A DNA stretch of 64,000 nucleotides from RGIG3159 sp034927685 (GCA_034927685.1 JAYFPO010000014.1:62001-126000); one strand, 5' to 3'. Numbered from the stretch's first letter, positions 1 through 8,789 are shown. Made by a program: numbers and translations. The notes: a model not told the origin generated them from the letters alone.

Positions 1-167
1 ATCATGTTATGCCGGTCACCCAGCGCGCCGGCCCAGACCGTGTGCACGTCCGAAGAGCAGGGCGCCACGGCGATGGGACGGACTATGGCGTCCAGCGGGC
101 CGCACTGCGGCTCCTCCTTCTCGATCCAGCCCGTCTTCCCAATCGAAAGCATTGCGAAACCTTTCAT
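1..167 (-). CDS. NADP-dependent secondary alcohol dehydrogenase, N-terminal part
   Basis: Only the first 55 codons are inside the window; the gene continues beyond base 1. The N-terminus reads MKGFAMLSIGKTGWIEKEEP, then a segment with APCSSDVHTVWAGALGDRHNM. This closely follows the zinc-dependent, NADP-linked isopropanol/secondary alcohol dehydrogenases of clostridia, which interconvert ketones and secondary alcohols. In that family the Cys in the PCSSD segment is a catalytic zinc ligand. The ATG (165-167) has a GGAGG Shine-Dalgarno at 176-180. It sits downstream of mrr but has its own promoter. Family call is firm; substrate cannot be fixed from 55 residues. Confidence 0.85.
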   Translation of the reverse strand, partial: MKGFAMLSIGKTGWIEKEEPQCGPLDAIVRPIAVAPCSSDVHTVWAGALGDRHNM

Positions 168-224
168 AGCTGTTACCTCCTTAAAATTTTGTTGGTATTA
201 TTTTATCAATATCTTCCTATCGAT

Positions 225-253
225 ATAATAATCCCGATATGATATTTTGTCAA
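225..253 (-). promoter_or_regulatory. Sigma-A promoter of the alcohol dehydrogenase gene
   Basis: Read on the minus strand, a perfect TTGACA (248-253) and TATTAT (225-230) are separated by 17 nt. The transcribed leader just downstream carries TATCGATA-like half sites (about 204-226), which could be an operator; no regulator is identified. Confidence 0.7.
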
Positions 254-292
254 TCCTATTCTATCAAAGATTTCAAGAATTATTCGCAGAAT

Positions 293-1297
293 TTATTCCG
301 GGTCCGGCTCGACATTTTCCAGGAACAGATCATCGTCCAGCGTCAGGCGACCGTCGCGGTCCAGAATGCCGAAGCGACAAAGTTTGGCAATGGCGAGCAG
401 CTTGTCTCCGTCGACGCCGATCAGATTGTCCACTTTGTCCAGCAGCCGCTGCGCTTCCAGGTGAAACGTGGAGATGGTGATAAAGACGCCGCGGGTGCCG
501 TGCTCGGCGCAGACCGCGCCGTAGAATTCCCGTATGTCCTTGGGTGCGATGACCACAGAGCGGTTTTTCATCTGCAGCAGCGTTTTTTCCCGGAAACCCA
601 ACCAGTCCGTCGTCTCTATCACGCCGTCCAGTCCGCCGTCGTCGGAGCCGCCGGTGACGGCGGCGCGGGTCACGGTATTGCCGCACTGGCGATAGTATTC
701 CGCCAGCAGACGCACGGCGTAGGCCTCGAACCACTCGCCCCCGCGCACATGGATGGCGCTGAGAAAGCAATTCTTTAAATCCCCGCCGTTCCGGGCCTCC
801 AGCAGCCAGTTGCCAAGCTCGGTGTTTGGGTAGTGGGAAGCCGGGCGCAGCAGATAGCCATCCGGGACCTCCAGAATTCTCTTTTCCCGCAGCAGCCGGG
901 CGATGGCCTGTCCCACCTCCGGGTGGACATCCGGCCCCTGCATCGTCCGGTCCGCCTCGGCAAAGAGCTGCGCTTTTTGCCATGTTTCCCCGCCAGCCAG
1001 ACAGCGGAGCACAAGCCTTTCCGTCTCCTCCTGCCGCCGCAGCGCCGCGATTCCGCGCTGCACCGTCAGCCTGCCGGACTCCGTCTCCCCGATGTCCCCG
1101 TTTTCAATCAGAGCGGTCAGAATGGCGCCGATGCGGCTTTTTTCCCGGATCACCGGGCTGCTCACGCTGTGGTCCCGGAGCTCCTCCGCGCGGAAATCGA
1201 GCTGGTCCACGCAGGCCTCGATCAGCTGTTTGCGCCGCAGGCCGGGACGTTTCGCCGCCAGTTCCAGCAGCATCGCCTTCAGCTTCTGTTCCTCCAT
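293..1297 (-). CDS. Mrr-like restriction endonuclease family protein
   Basis: A 334-residue protein. The N-terminal half is helical and winged-helix-like; the C-terminal half carries the Mrr_cat (PD-(D/E)xK) nuclease core: G216-G-S-D-D-G-G-L-D224, then Q242-M-K244, with a conserved tail resembling GVFITISTFHLEAQRLL. In this family the Asp and the Q-x-K triad bind metal and cleave DNA, often modified DNA (type IV restriction). All catalytic residues are present. The start is the ATG preceded by GGAGG. It stands alone: no methyltransferase or restriction partner is adjacent, which fits a type IV enzyme or another DNA-binding role. Target specificity is unknown. Confidence 0.75.
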   Translation of the reverse strand: MEEQKLKAMLLELAAKRPGLRRKQLIEACVDQLDFRAEELRDHSVSSPVIREKSRIGAILTALIENGDIGETESGRLTVQRGIAALRRQEETERLVLRCLAGGETWQKAQLFAEADRTMQGPDVHPEVGQAIARLLREKRILEVPDGYLLRPASHYPNTELGNWLLEARNGGDLKNCFLSAIHVRGGEWFEAYAVRLLAEYYRQCGNTVTRAAVTGGSDDGGLDGVIETTDWLGFREKTLLQMKNRSVVIAPKDIREFYGAVCAEHGTRGVFITISTFHLEAQRLLDKVDNLIGVDGDKLLAIAKLCRFGILDRDGRLTLDDDLFLENVEPDPE

Positions 1298-1323
1298 GGT
1301 CGTGCCCTCCGTCTTTTTTGTCT

Positions 1324-1329
1324 ATTATA
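1324..1329 (-). promoter_or_regulatory. -10 element of the mrr-like gene
   Basis: Minus-strand TATAAT about 25 nt upstream of the start codon. The matching -35 region (TAGCGC at 17-nt spacing) is weak, so this promoter may need help or be weakly expressed. Confidence 0.45.
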
Positions 1330-1373
1330 GCGCACTTTCCGCGGCCGCGCTACCAGATCCGGCCTCCGGACGT

Positions 1374-1402
1374 AAAAAAAGCCCCGCTCGATGAGCGGGA
1401 CC
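1374..1402 (-). terminator. Terminator between two minus-strand promoters ahead of mrr
   Basis: On the minus strand CCCGCTC-ATC-GAGCGGG is followed by GC and seven T residues. It sits only a few bases after a second minus-strand promoter (TTGCGG, 17 nt, TATAGT at about 1408-1436), so transcripts from that promoter should end almost at once unless the hairpin is prevented from forming. Confidence 0.7.
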
Positions 1403-1522
1403 AAATTTACTATAGCACCGTAATTGCGTCCCCGCAAGTATTTTTTCTTTTGCCGAGAGAATTTCGTTTATGTTCACATATTTCAGGAAAAAACGCAAAA
1501 AATCTTAGTTGCAAATTGCGAA

Positions 1523-1551
1523 TTGACGGGAAACGATGGTTGCGGTAGAAT
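1523..1551 (+). promoter_or_regulatory. Promoter of the asnB T-box transcript
   Basis: TTGACG (1523-1528) and TAGAAT (1546-1551) with a 17-nt spacer. Transcription would start near 1558, just before stem I of the T-box leader. Confidence 0.7.
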
Positions 1552-1574
1552 TGGTCCATATTTTTTAATATTGT

Positions 1575-1840
1575 GAAACGCGAAGATGGAGACAAGTACC
1601 GCAGAGGTTCGGCCTCAGCGAGCCGGGGATGGTGGAAGCCCGACGCTGGAAGTTGCGCGAATAACACTCCGGAGCAGCGACCCGAACGGGAAACCAAGTA
1701 GGGGAGACGCGATGTGCGGCGTTAAAGCACACGGGTTTATCAGAACTCAGAAAAGGGACTGCCTCCGGCAGTAAATTAGGTGGCACCGCGGATTTGCAGC
1801 AATTCGTCCTAAAAATTCAATTTGGGAAGATTGCTGCGCA
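1575..1840 (+). ncRNA. T-box leader with Asn (AAC) specifier
   Basis: The conserved T-box core AGGTGGCACCGCGG is at 1778-1791 and is followed by the pairing partner CGTCCT (1805-1810), which together form the antiterminator. Stem I has the AGTA motif at 1595-1598 and the GGTGGAAGCC-type distal segment near 1630. The specifier loop reads GAAT-AAC-ACTCC, giving the asparagine codon AAC at 1663-1665 followed by the usual purine. This matches the downstream asparagine synthetase: uncharged tRNA-Asn should switch the gene on. The competing hairpin GCAGCAAT (1796-1803)/ATTGCTGC (1830-1837) is clear, but no uridine run follows it directly. Confidence 0.9.
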
Positions 1841-1862
1841 TTAAATTCGGAGGTGTTTTTTC

Positions 1863-3443
1863 ATGTGTTCAATTCTCGGCTTTACCTCGGACCAGTTGAC
1901 GGCGGAGACAATCCGCCCCTGGTTTGACCGCACCCTGTCCCGCGGCCCGGACTGCTCGCGCATCGAAAAGGCCGGCCGTGGCTGCCTTGGCTTTCACCGG
2001 CTCTCTATTATGGGCCTGACCGACGAGGGAATGCAGCCCTTCCATCTGGACGGAGACATGGCGGTCTGCAACGGCGAACTCTATGGCTTCCGTCCCAGGA
2101 AGGAAGCGCTTTCCAAAAAGTACACGTTCTGCAGCGATTCGGACTGCGAGATCATTTTGCCTTTGTACCGGGAATATGGCCTCTCGATGTTCGAGAAGCT
2201 GGACGCGGAATTCGCCATGGTGATCTATGACAGCAAAAAGGACGCCCTGATCGCCGCCCGGGACCCCATCGGCATCCGTCCGCTCTACTATGGCTATCTG
2301 ACGGACGGCTCCCCGATCTTCGCCAGCGAGGCGAAAAACCTCGTCGGGCTCTGTAACCTCATTTTTCCCTTCCCGCCGGGCCACTATTATGCGGACGGCA
2401 AATTCACCCGCTACGCCGACCTGACCACGGTCACGGAATACGTCCAGGATGACCTGGATACCATCTGCAAAAGCATCCGGGAAAAGCTGATCGCGGGCGT
2501 GGAAAAGCGGCTGGACGCGGACGCGCCGCTCGGCTTCCTTCTCTCCGGCGGCCTGGATTCCAGCCTGGTCTGCGCCATCTCTGCCAAACTGCTTGGCAAA
2601 AAAATTCGGACCTTCGCCATCGGCATGGATCTGGATCCCATCGACCTCAAATACGCGCGGGAGGCGGCCGACTTTATCGGCGCGGACCACACGGAGGTCA
2701 CCATGACGCGGGCAGATGTCCTCGCGGCGCTGGAGCCCGTCGTCGCAATGCTGGGCACCTGGGACATCACCACCATCCGGGCCAGCATCGGCATGTACCT
2801 TTGCTGCAAGGCCATTCATGAGACGACGGATCTTCGCGTCCTCATGACCGGCGAAATCTCCGACGAACTCTTCGGCTACAAATACACCGATTTTGCGCCC
2901 TCCCCCGCCGCCTTCCAGCAGGAGGCAAAAAAACGGGTGGATGAGCTTCACATGTACGATGTGCTGCGCGCGGACCGCTGCATCTCGGTCAACTCTCTGG
3001 AGGCCCGGGTTCCCTTCGGCGACCTGGACTTCGTCCGCTATGTCATGCGCGTCGATCCCGCCCGCAAGATGAATACCTACCACATGGGCAAATACCTGCT
3101 GCGCCGGGCTTTTCAGGAAGACCACATTCTGCCGGACGATATCCTCTGGCGGCAGAAGGCAGCTTTCTCCGACGCCGTTGGCCACTCCATGGTGGACGAC
3201 CTGAAGGAATACGCCGAATCTGTCTATTCGGACGCCGCCTTTGCGGCGGGCTGCAGACAATACGGCTTTGCCCGTCCCTTTACCAAGGAGAGCCTGCTCT
3301 ACCGCGATCTGTTCGAAAAATACTACCCGGGCCAGGCATCCATGGTGAAGGATTTCTGGATGCCCAACAAGGAGTGGCAGGGCTGCAATGTACAGGACCC
3401 CTCCGCCCGGGTCCTCGCGAACTACGGAGAGAGCGGAACATGA
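1863..3443 (+). CDS. asnB: Asparagine synthetase, glutamine-hydrolysing
   Basis: A 526-residue class II amidotransferase. The mature N-terminal nucleophile Cys is at position 2 (M-C-S-I-L-G), followed by a glutaminase domain to about residue 190. The synthetase domain starts near residue 210, with the ATP-pyrophosphatase loop LLSGGLDSSL. It makes asparagine and glutamate from aspartate, glutamine and ATP. Length is close to the usual 520-550. The start has GGAGG upstream and is the only one that exposes Cys2. The T-box immediately upstream with an Asn specifier independently supports the substrate. It lies 75 bp ahead of glnN, which has its own promoter. Confidence 0.95.
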   Translation: MCSILGFTSDQLTAETIRPWFDRTLSRGPDCSRIEKAGRGCLGFHRLSIMGLTDEGMQPFHLDGDMAVCNGELYGFRPRKEALSKKYTFCSDSDCEIILPLYREYGLSMFEKLDAEFAMVIYDSKKDALIAARDPIGIRPLYYGYLTDGSPIFASEAKNLVGLCNLIFPFPPGHYYADGKFTRYADLTTVTEYVQDDLDTICKSIREKLIAGVEKRLDADAPLGFLLSGGLDSSLVCAISAKLLGKKIRTFAIGMDLDPIDLKYAREAADFIGADHTEVTMTRADVLAALEPVVAMLGTWDITTIRASIGMYLCCKAIHETTDLRVLMTGEISDELFGYKYTDFAPSPAAFQQEAKKRVDELHMYDVLRADRCISVNSLEARVPFGDLDFVRYVMRVDPARKMNTYHMGKYLLRRAFQEDHILPDDILWRQKAAFSDAVGHSMVDDLKEYAESVYSDAAFAAGCRQYGFARPFTKESLLYRDLFEKYYPGQASMVKDFWMPNKEWQGCNVQDPSARVLANYGESGT

Positions 3444-3461
3444 GAATCCGCGGCAAAAACG

Positions 3462-3490
3462 GTGACATCACCCAACCGGTGTGCTACAAT
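3462..3490 (+). promoter_or_regulatory. Promoter of glnN
   Basis: GTGACA (3462-3467) and TACAAT (3485-3490), 17-nt spacer, about 28 nt before the glnN start codon. The leader is very short and contains only the AAGGAGG ribosome site. Confidence 0.65.
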
Positions 3491-3518
3491 AAACTTATGA
3501 TACAAGGAGGAACCAAAC

Positions 3519-5621
3519 ATGAGTGAGAAAAAAGACCGAATTCCAGAGTTGTTCGGCAGCATGGTATTTAATGAGGACGCCATGACCCAGTATGTCTCCC
3601 GCACCTCGATGAACGCGTGGAAACAGTGTCTTAAAAATGGCCAGCCGCTCTCCCTCTCCGTGGCCAACGACATTGCCGACGGCATGAAAACCTGGGCTTT
3701 GGAGCGGGGCGCGACCCACTTCACCCATTGGTTCCAGCCGCTGACCGGCATCACGGCGGAGAAGCACGACAGCTTCATTTCCCCGGTGGGCGGCGGCAAG
3801 GTCATGATGGACTTTTCCGGTAAGGAGCTGGTACGCGGCGAACCCGACGCCTCCTCCTTCCCCTCCGGCGGCCTGCGCGCCACCTTTGAGGCCCGCGGCT
3901 ACAGTGCCTGGGACCCCACCGCCTACGCCTTCATGAAGGACGGCAGCCTCTGCATCCCCACCGTCTTCTGTTCTTACTCCGGCGAGGCACTGGATAAAAA
4001 GACCCCCCTGCTGCGCTCCATGGAGGAGGTCAGCAAGCAGGCCATCCGGATTCTCCGTCTCTTCGGCAACACCGAGGCGCAGAAGGTCATCCCCAATGTC
4101 GGCCCCGAGCAGGAGTATTTCCTCATTGACAAGGAGATGTTTTTGCAGCGCGAAGACCTGCGCCTCTGCGGTCGGACCCTCTTCGGCGCCAAGTCCCCCA
4201 AGAGCCAGGAACTGGACGACCACTACTTCGGTTCCATCAAGCCTCGCGTCGCCGCCTTTATGAAGGAGCTGGACGAGGAGCTGTGGAAGCTGGGCGTGCT
4301 CTCCAAGACCAAGCACAACGAGGTGGCCCCGGCACAGCACGAGATGGCTCCCATCTACACGGACGCCAACACCGCCACGGACCAGAACCAGCTCACCATG
4401 GAGATCATGAAGAAAGTCGCCGACCGCCACGGTCTCGTCTGCCTGCTCCACGAAAAGCCCTTCGCGGGCGTCAATGGTTCCGGCAAGCATGACAACTGGT
4501 CGCTGTGCACCGACACCGGCGAAAACCTCTTCACCCCAGGCAAAACGCCCAGCCAAAACGCGCAGTTTCTGCTGTTTCTGGCCGCCTTTGTGAAGGGCGT
4601 CGACGAGTACCAGGAGCTGCTGCGCTGCACGGTTTCCTTCGCCGGTAACGACCACCGGCTGGGTGCGCAGGAGGCCCCTCCTGCCGTCATCTCCGTCTTC
4701 CTTGGCGAGGAGTTAGAGGCCGTTATTGACTCTATCATTGAGAACACCGCCTATCTGGACCGGGTAAAGAGCTCCCTCCGCATCGGTGTCGACGTACTGC
4801 CCACCATCCCGCAGGACACCACCGACCGGAACCGCACCTCCCCCGTCGCCTTCACCGGCAATAAATTCGAATTCCGGATGCTTGGCTCCAGCCAGTCCGT
4901 GGCAGGTCCCACCACCATTCTCAACACCATCGTCGCCGAAGCGCTGCAGCAGTTCGCCGAGAAGCTGGAAGGCGCCGAGGACTTTTCCGCCGCCCTTCAC
5001 AGCGTCATCCGTGACGCTTTTACCGCGCACCGCAGAATTCTCTTCGCCGGCAACGGCTACGACGAAAGCTGGCTGAAGGAAGCGGAGAAACGGGGCCTTG
5101 CCAACCTGCGCAACACCGCAGAAGCTCTGCCCACCTACATTCTCCCGAAAAACATCAAGCTGCTGACCTCCCACGGCGTCTACAGCGAGACCGAAATCAT
5201 GGCCCGCCATGAAATCCACATGGAAAAGTACTGCAAGGTCATCCATATCGAAGCAACAACCCTGATCGACATGGTACAGCACGAGATTCTGAATGCGGTA
5301 TCCTCCTATGTGTCCACGCTTTGCAGCACCATCCTGCAGAAGAAGGCCGCCATTGCCGGCATTCCCTGCCAGGTGGAGGAAGCGCTGGCCTCGTCTCTCA
5401 GCGCACTCAACGAGGAGCTGCTGGAGAAGACTGTCGCGCTGAAAACCGCCCTGGAGACCGTCTCCTGCGACATGAAGCCGGAGGATCTGCTTTGCTACTA
5501 CCACGATACCATCGTCGCGCAGATGGACAGCATCCGGGCGATCATTGACAAGTTGGAAACGCTGACCGCGACGGAGTACTGGCCCTATCCCACCTACTAC
5601 GACCTGCTGTTCTCCGTCTGA
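3519..5621 (+). CDS. glnN: Type III glutamine synthetase
   Basis: A 700-residue GSIII enzyme, much longer than GSI/GSII (about 350-470), typical of Bacteroides and Clostridia. Visible hallmarks are the N-terminal domain opening IPELFGSMVFNE, the ATP/glutamate site around GPEQEYFLID, the NEVAPAQHEMAPI segment, the ammonia/glutamate-binding NGSGKHDNWSL motif and the FRMLGSSQS segment. It condenses glutamate and ammonia to glutamine in the cytosol as a dodecamer. The start has an AAGGAGG site 8 nt upstream. Next to asnB and pyrG, both glutamine consumers, it forms a functional group, though promoters and a terminator separate the units. Confidence 0.95.
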   Translation: MSEKKDRIPELFGSMVFNEDAMTQYVSRTSMNAWKQCLKNGQPLSLSVANDIADGMKTWALERGATHFTHWFQPLTGITAEKHDSFISPVGGGKVMMDFSGKELVRGEPDASSFPSGGLRATFEARGYSAWDPTAYAFMKDGSLCIPTVFCSYSGEALDKKTPLLRSMEEVSKQAIRILRLFGNTEAQKVIPNVGPEQEYFLIDKEMFLQREDLRLCGRTLFGAKSPKSQELDDHYFGSIKPRVAAFMKELDEELWKLGVLSKTKHNEVAPAQHEMAPIYTDANTATDQNQLTMEIMKKVADRHGLVCLLHEKPFAGVNGSGKHDNWSLCTDTGENLFTPGKTPSQNAQFLLFLAAFVKGVDEYQELLRCTVSFAGNDHRLGAQEAPPAVISVFLGEELEAVIDSIIENTAYLDRVKSSLRIGVDVLPTIPQDTTDRNRTSPVAFTGNKFEFRMLGSSQSVAGPTTILNTIVAEALQQFAEKLEGAEDFSAALHSVIRDAFTAHRRILFAGNGYDESWLKEAEKRGLANLRNTAEALPTYILPKNIKLLTSHGVYSETEIMARHEIHMEKYCKVIHIEATTLIDMVQHEILNAVSSYVSTLCSTILQKKAAIAGIPCQVEEALASSLSALNEELLEKTVALKTALETVSCDMKPEDLLCYYHDTIVAQMDSIRAIIDKLETLTATEYWPYPTYYDLLFSV

Positions 5622-5637
5622 TCCCTGCTGCAAAACA

Positions 5638-5684
5638 CTGTAGGCGGCCGACCCCCGTCGGCCCCTACAGCGTTTTCTTTTTTT
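5638..5684 (+). terminator. Intrinsic terminator after glnN
   Basis: A strong stem CTGTAGG..GCCGAC / GTCGGC..CCTACAG with a CCCC loop region is followed by a T-rich tract (5672-5684). The pyrG ribosome site begins just downstream. Confidence 0.85.
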
Positions 5685-5708
5685 GTAAACAAAGGAGGAA
5701 CTATCCGA

Positions 5709-7310
5709 ATGAAATATATTTTTGTGACGGGCGGCGTGGTCTCAGGGCTCGGTAAGGGCATCTGCGCCGCGTCTCTGGGGCGGCTGCTCAAGCAGCGTGG
5801 TTTGCGGGTCCGCAACCAGAAGTTTGACCCCTACTTTAATGTGGACCCCGGCACCATGAGTCCCTACCAGCACGGCGAGGTCTTCGTCACGGACGACGGC
5901 GCGGAGACGGACCTTGACCTCGGCCACTATGAGCGGTTCGTAGACGAGAGCCTGACCGGCAACTCCTCCGTGTCCTCCGGCAAGGTCTACTGGAACGTCC
6001 TGAACCGTGAGCGGCAGGGCGGCTATCTGGGCGGCACCGTCCAGATCATCCCCCACGTTACCGACGAGATCAAGAGCCGGATTTACGCCATGGAAGGCGA
6101 CGAAGTTGACGTAGTCATCTCCGAAATCGGCGGTACCGTCGGCGACATTGAAAGCCAGCCGTTTCTGGAGGCCATCCGGCAGGTGTCCATGGAGCAGGGG
6201 CGGAAGAACGTCCTCTATATCCATGTGTCCCTGATCGTCCAGATTCCAGGCTCCGGCGAATTAAAGAGCAAGCCAACCCAGCACTCCGTCAAGGAGCTTC
6301 TCTCCATCGGCATCCAGCCGGACATTCTGGTCTGCCGCACCGACGCGCCGATTACCGCCGACATCCGGCGGAAAATTGCGCTGTTCTGCAATGTGGACCA
6401 AGATTGTGTCATCCAGAACGCCACCGCCTCCACCCTCTACGAGGTCCCACTGATGCTGGAGCGAGAGGGGCTGGCCACCGCCGTCTGTCGCAAGCTAGAC
6501 CTGCCCGACGGGCCGCTGGATCTGGCGGAGTGGACCGCGATGGTGGCGCGGATTCAGCGTGCGCGCCGGCAGGTGCGAATTGCGCTGGTCGGCAAATATA
6601 TCCAGCTCCACGACGCCTATCTCAGCGTGGTGGAATCCCTGTTCCACGCCGGCACGGCGCTGGACGCCGTGGTCTCCATCAAGTGGATTGATTCCGAGGA
6701 ACTGACCGAGGAAAACGCTGCGGCCATACTGGAGGACTGCAGCGGCATTCTGGTGCCCGGCGGATTCGGTGACCGCGGCATTGAGGGCATGATCGCCGCA
6801 GCCCGCTATGCCCGGGAACACGGCGTACCCTATTTCGGCATCTGTCTTGGGATGCAGGTTGCGGTCATCGAGTTCGCCCGCCACGCGGCGGGCTGGTGCG
6901 ACGCCAACTCCGCCGAATTCGACGGCGACACCGCCCACCCGGTCATCGCGCTGATGCCGGAGCAGGTCGGCGTCACCGCCAAGGGCGGCACCATGCGGCT
7001 CGGCAAGTACCCCTGCGTGCTGGCGGCTTGCAGCCGCGCCCACGCACTTTATGGCCAACTGGAAATCTCCGAGCGCCACCGCCACCGCTATGAGTTCAAC
7101 AACGACTACCGCGAGGCTTTGGCGGCGCACGGGCTGCTGCCCGTGGGTCTCTCCCCCAGCGGCAATCTGGTGGAGATTGTGGAGCTGCCCGACCACCCGT
7201 GGTTCGTGGGTGTGCAGTTCCATCCGGAGTTCAAAAGCCGTCCCAACCGTCCCCATCCTTTGTTCCGGGGCTTCGTCGAAGCTGCCCTTGCGGAAGCGGA
7301 CGCACAGTAG
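5709..7310 (+). CDS. pyrG: CTP synthase
   Basis: A 533-residue enzyme of normal length. The N-terminal amidoligase domain begins MKYIFVTGGVVSGLGKGI (P-loop-like dethiobiotin-synthetase fold). The C-terminal class I glutamine amidotransferase domain carries GGFGDRG, the nucleophile elbow GICLGMQ and the His-Glu pair in QFHPEFKSRP. It converts UTP to CTP with ATP and glutamine. The start follows an AAAGGAGGAA site. It probably has its own expression because a strong terminator lies between it and glnN. Confidence 0.97.
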   Translation: MKYIFVTGGVVSGLGKGICAASLGRLLKQRGLRVRNQKFDPYFNVDPGTMSPYQHGEVFVTDDGAETDLDLGHYERFVDESLTGNSSVSSGKVYWNVLNRERQGGYLGGTVQIIPHVTDEIKSRIYAMEGDEVDVVISEIGGTVGDIESQPFLEAIRQVSMEQGRKNVLYIHVSLIVQIPGSGELKSKPTQHSVKELLSIGIQPDILVCRTDAPITADIRRKIALFCNVDQDCVIQNATASTLYEVPLMLEREGLATAVCRKLDLPDGPLDLAEWTAMVARIQRARRQVRIALVGKYIQLHDAYLSVVESLFHAGTALDAVVSIKWIDSEELTEENAAAILEDCSGILVPGGFGDRGIEGMIAAARYAREHGVPYFGICLGMQVAVIEFARHAAGWCDANSAEFDGDTAHPVIALMPEQVGVTAKGGTMRLGKYPCVLAACSRAHALYGQLEISERHRHRYEFNNDYREALAAHGLLPVGLSPSGNLVEIVELPDHPWFVGVQFHPEFKSRPNRPHPLFRGFVEAALAEADAQ

Positions 7311-7451
7311 GGTTCCGGCCCGAAACGTGCAATATGGGAACCGTCGCGGCGGGGTGAGGGCGCCCTGCCGCAAGCGCAACCGGAACCGTCACGGGCCAAT
7401 GATCTCCGTCCCTGCGCAAACGCAAAGCGCGGCAGATCCGAACGCGTCGAC

Positions 7452-7497
7452 AAAAAAGCTGTCATCCCGCATTGGTGAGGGATGACAGCTTTATTTG
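7452..7497. terminator. Bidirectional terminator between pyrG and the SH3 protein gene
   Basis: AAAGCTGTCATCCC / GGGATGACAGCTTT with A-rich left and T-rich right flanks. It serves the plus-strand pyrG transcript and the convergent minus-strand gene. The 140 bp between pyrG and the hairpin hold nothing recognisable. Confidence 0.85.
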
Positions 7498-7509
7498 TCA
7501 GAACTGGCT

Positions 7510-8688
7510 TCAGGCTACAAATTCCATGCAGATCCAGCCGCCGGAGGCAAGCTGGCCCCACAGATCGCCGGAAGCATCGTTGGAAGTGGATACCACGGTG
7601 ACGGTGCTGCCGTTCCAGAGGCAGCCTGTGATCCCGCATTCCGTGCCCGCACCGCTGCGGACGTTGAGACCGCTGGCGGTGACGGTATAGGTGCTGCCGG
7701 AAGCAGAAGAGCCGGCAGATACCAGATAGGTCTTGCTGACCCAGCCGCCCGAGGACAACTGGCACCATGCGGTTCCTTCTCCGTCCTGGGACTCCGAAAC
7801 AACCAGGACGCCGGTTCCGCTATAGAGGCAACCGATTACACTGTTCGCCGTGCCAGCGCCGCTGCGAACGTTGAGCGCAGAGGCAGTGACCGTATGGGAC
7901 GCGCTGGCGCCGCTGCTGTCGCTGCTGCCGCTGCTGTCGCTTGATACCGGCGTGCTGGACAGATAGGCTTTGCAGACCCAGCCGCCCGAGGACAACTGGC
8001 ACCATGCGCTGCCGCTGCTGTCGGCGCCCTCCGCTGTAACGGAGACCGCGGTTCCCTTCGTCAGCGAACCCGCAATGGCACCATCGGTGCCGGGCGTCTG
8101 CCGAACGTTCAGCACAGAGGCGGTGACGTAGGCCGTGTAGTTGACAGCGCTTGCGGTATTGCCCGCCGTGGTATTGGATACGTACTTTGTAAATAGCGTG
8201 CCCGACGCCAGGCTTCCCCGCCGACCGGCCTCGTAGGAGGTGTTGGCCGGCTTTTCAAATTGGCGGCAGAATAAATCGGCCGCACTGTAGGCGCCATCCG
8301 CGGTATTGCTGAGGGCGCGCAGGGAACTGAGCAGGGACGGATAGGAATTTTCCATTTTGCTCTTGAAAAATGCCATCTGCCCTCCCACTGTGGTGTAGTC
8401 GCTCCCGTTGCTTGCGCACCAGCTTTTCAGCTCGGCGCCCAACGGCGCATAATACATGAACAGGCCATAATATGTACCAACGGTGACGTCCGCGATGTAA
8501 CCGGTCTCATAGTAGATATTGGCCATGATGCCGCAGGCTGCGGCTGTGCTCAATCCCATGGTTCCGGTTATGTACGAGTAAATTTCCTGCTCATTTGCAC
8601 TTGCTGACTCTGTCGCAGACGCCGAGGTCGCGATCACAGTCACAACCAGAGCGGCGATCAGCAAAATGCAGATCAATCGTCTTTTCAA
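7510..8688 (-). CDS. Secreted phage-tail-lysozyme/SH3-repeat cell wall protein
   Basis: A 392-residue secreted protein. Residues 1-25 are a signal peptide (KRR, then a hydrophobic stretch, cleavage near SASA). Residues about 35-170 resemble the phage tail lysozyme-like domain (YITGTMGLSTAAACGIMANI, later CRQFEKP). Three bacterial SH3b repeats follow (about 190-250, 265-325, 332-392), each with the pattern VTAS-x-LNVR and a C/G-QLSSGGW block, joined by Ser/Gly-rich linkers. Such proteins bind and cut peptidoglycan. The start codon is TTG with GGAGG seven nt upstream. The catalytic residue is not obvious, so hydrolase activity is inferred. It stands alone in the locus. Confidence 0.75.
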   Translation of the reverse strand: MKRRLICILLIAALVVTVIATSASATESASANEQEIYSYITGTMGLSTAAACGIMANIYYETGYIADVTVGTYYGLFMYYAPLGAELKSWCASNGSDYTTVGGQMAFFKSKMENSYPSLLSSLRALSNTADGAYSAADLFCRQFEKPANTSYEAGRRGSLASGTLFTKYVSNTTAGNTASAVNYTAYVTASVLNVRQTPGTDGAIAGSLTKGTAVSVTAEGADSSGSAWCQLSSGGWVCKAYLSSTPVSSDSSGSSDSSGASASHTVTASALNVRSGAGTANSVIGCLYSGTGVLVVSESQDGEGTAWCQLSSGGWVSKTYLVSAGSSASGSTYTVTASGLNVRSGAGTECGITGCLWNGSTVTVVSTSNDASGDLWGQLASGGWICMEFVA

Positions 8689-8789
8689 TACAGTCCCTCC
8701 AATCAGGTTGTGTGCGCGTCCATGTAATTTGCCTCCCTGCGGAATGCGAAAGACGCACCGAAGACACTTTCGGGTTCGGAGTTGCGCTT

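Noticed and set aside
1869..3260. Open frame of 463 codons on the minus strand
   Set aside because: Antisense to asnB, with no ribosome site or recognisable motif.
7823..7965. Short tandem repeats in the SH3 gene as a CRISPR-like array
   Set aside because: The repeats are in-frame Ser/Gly linker codons and SH3 modules; no direct repeats with unique spacers exist in the window.
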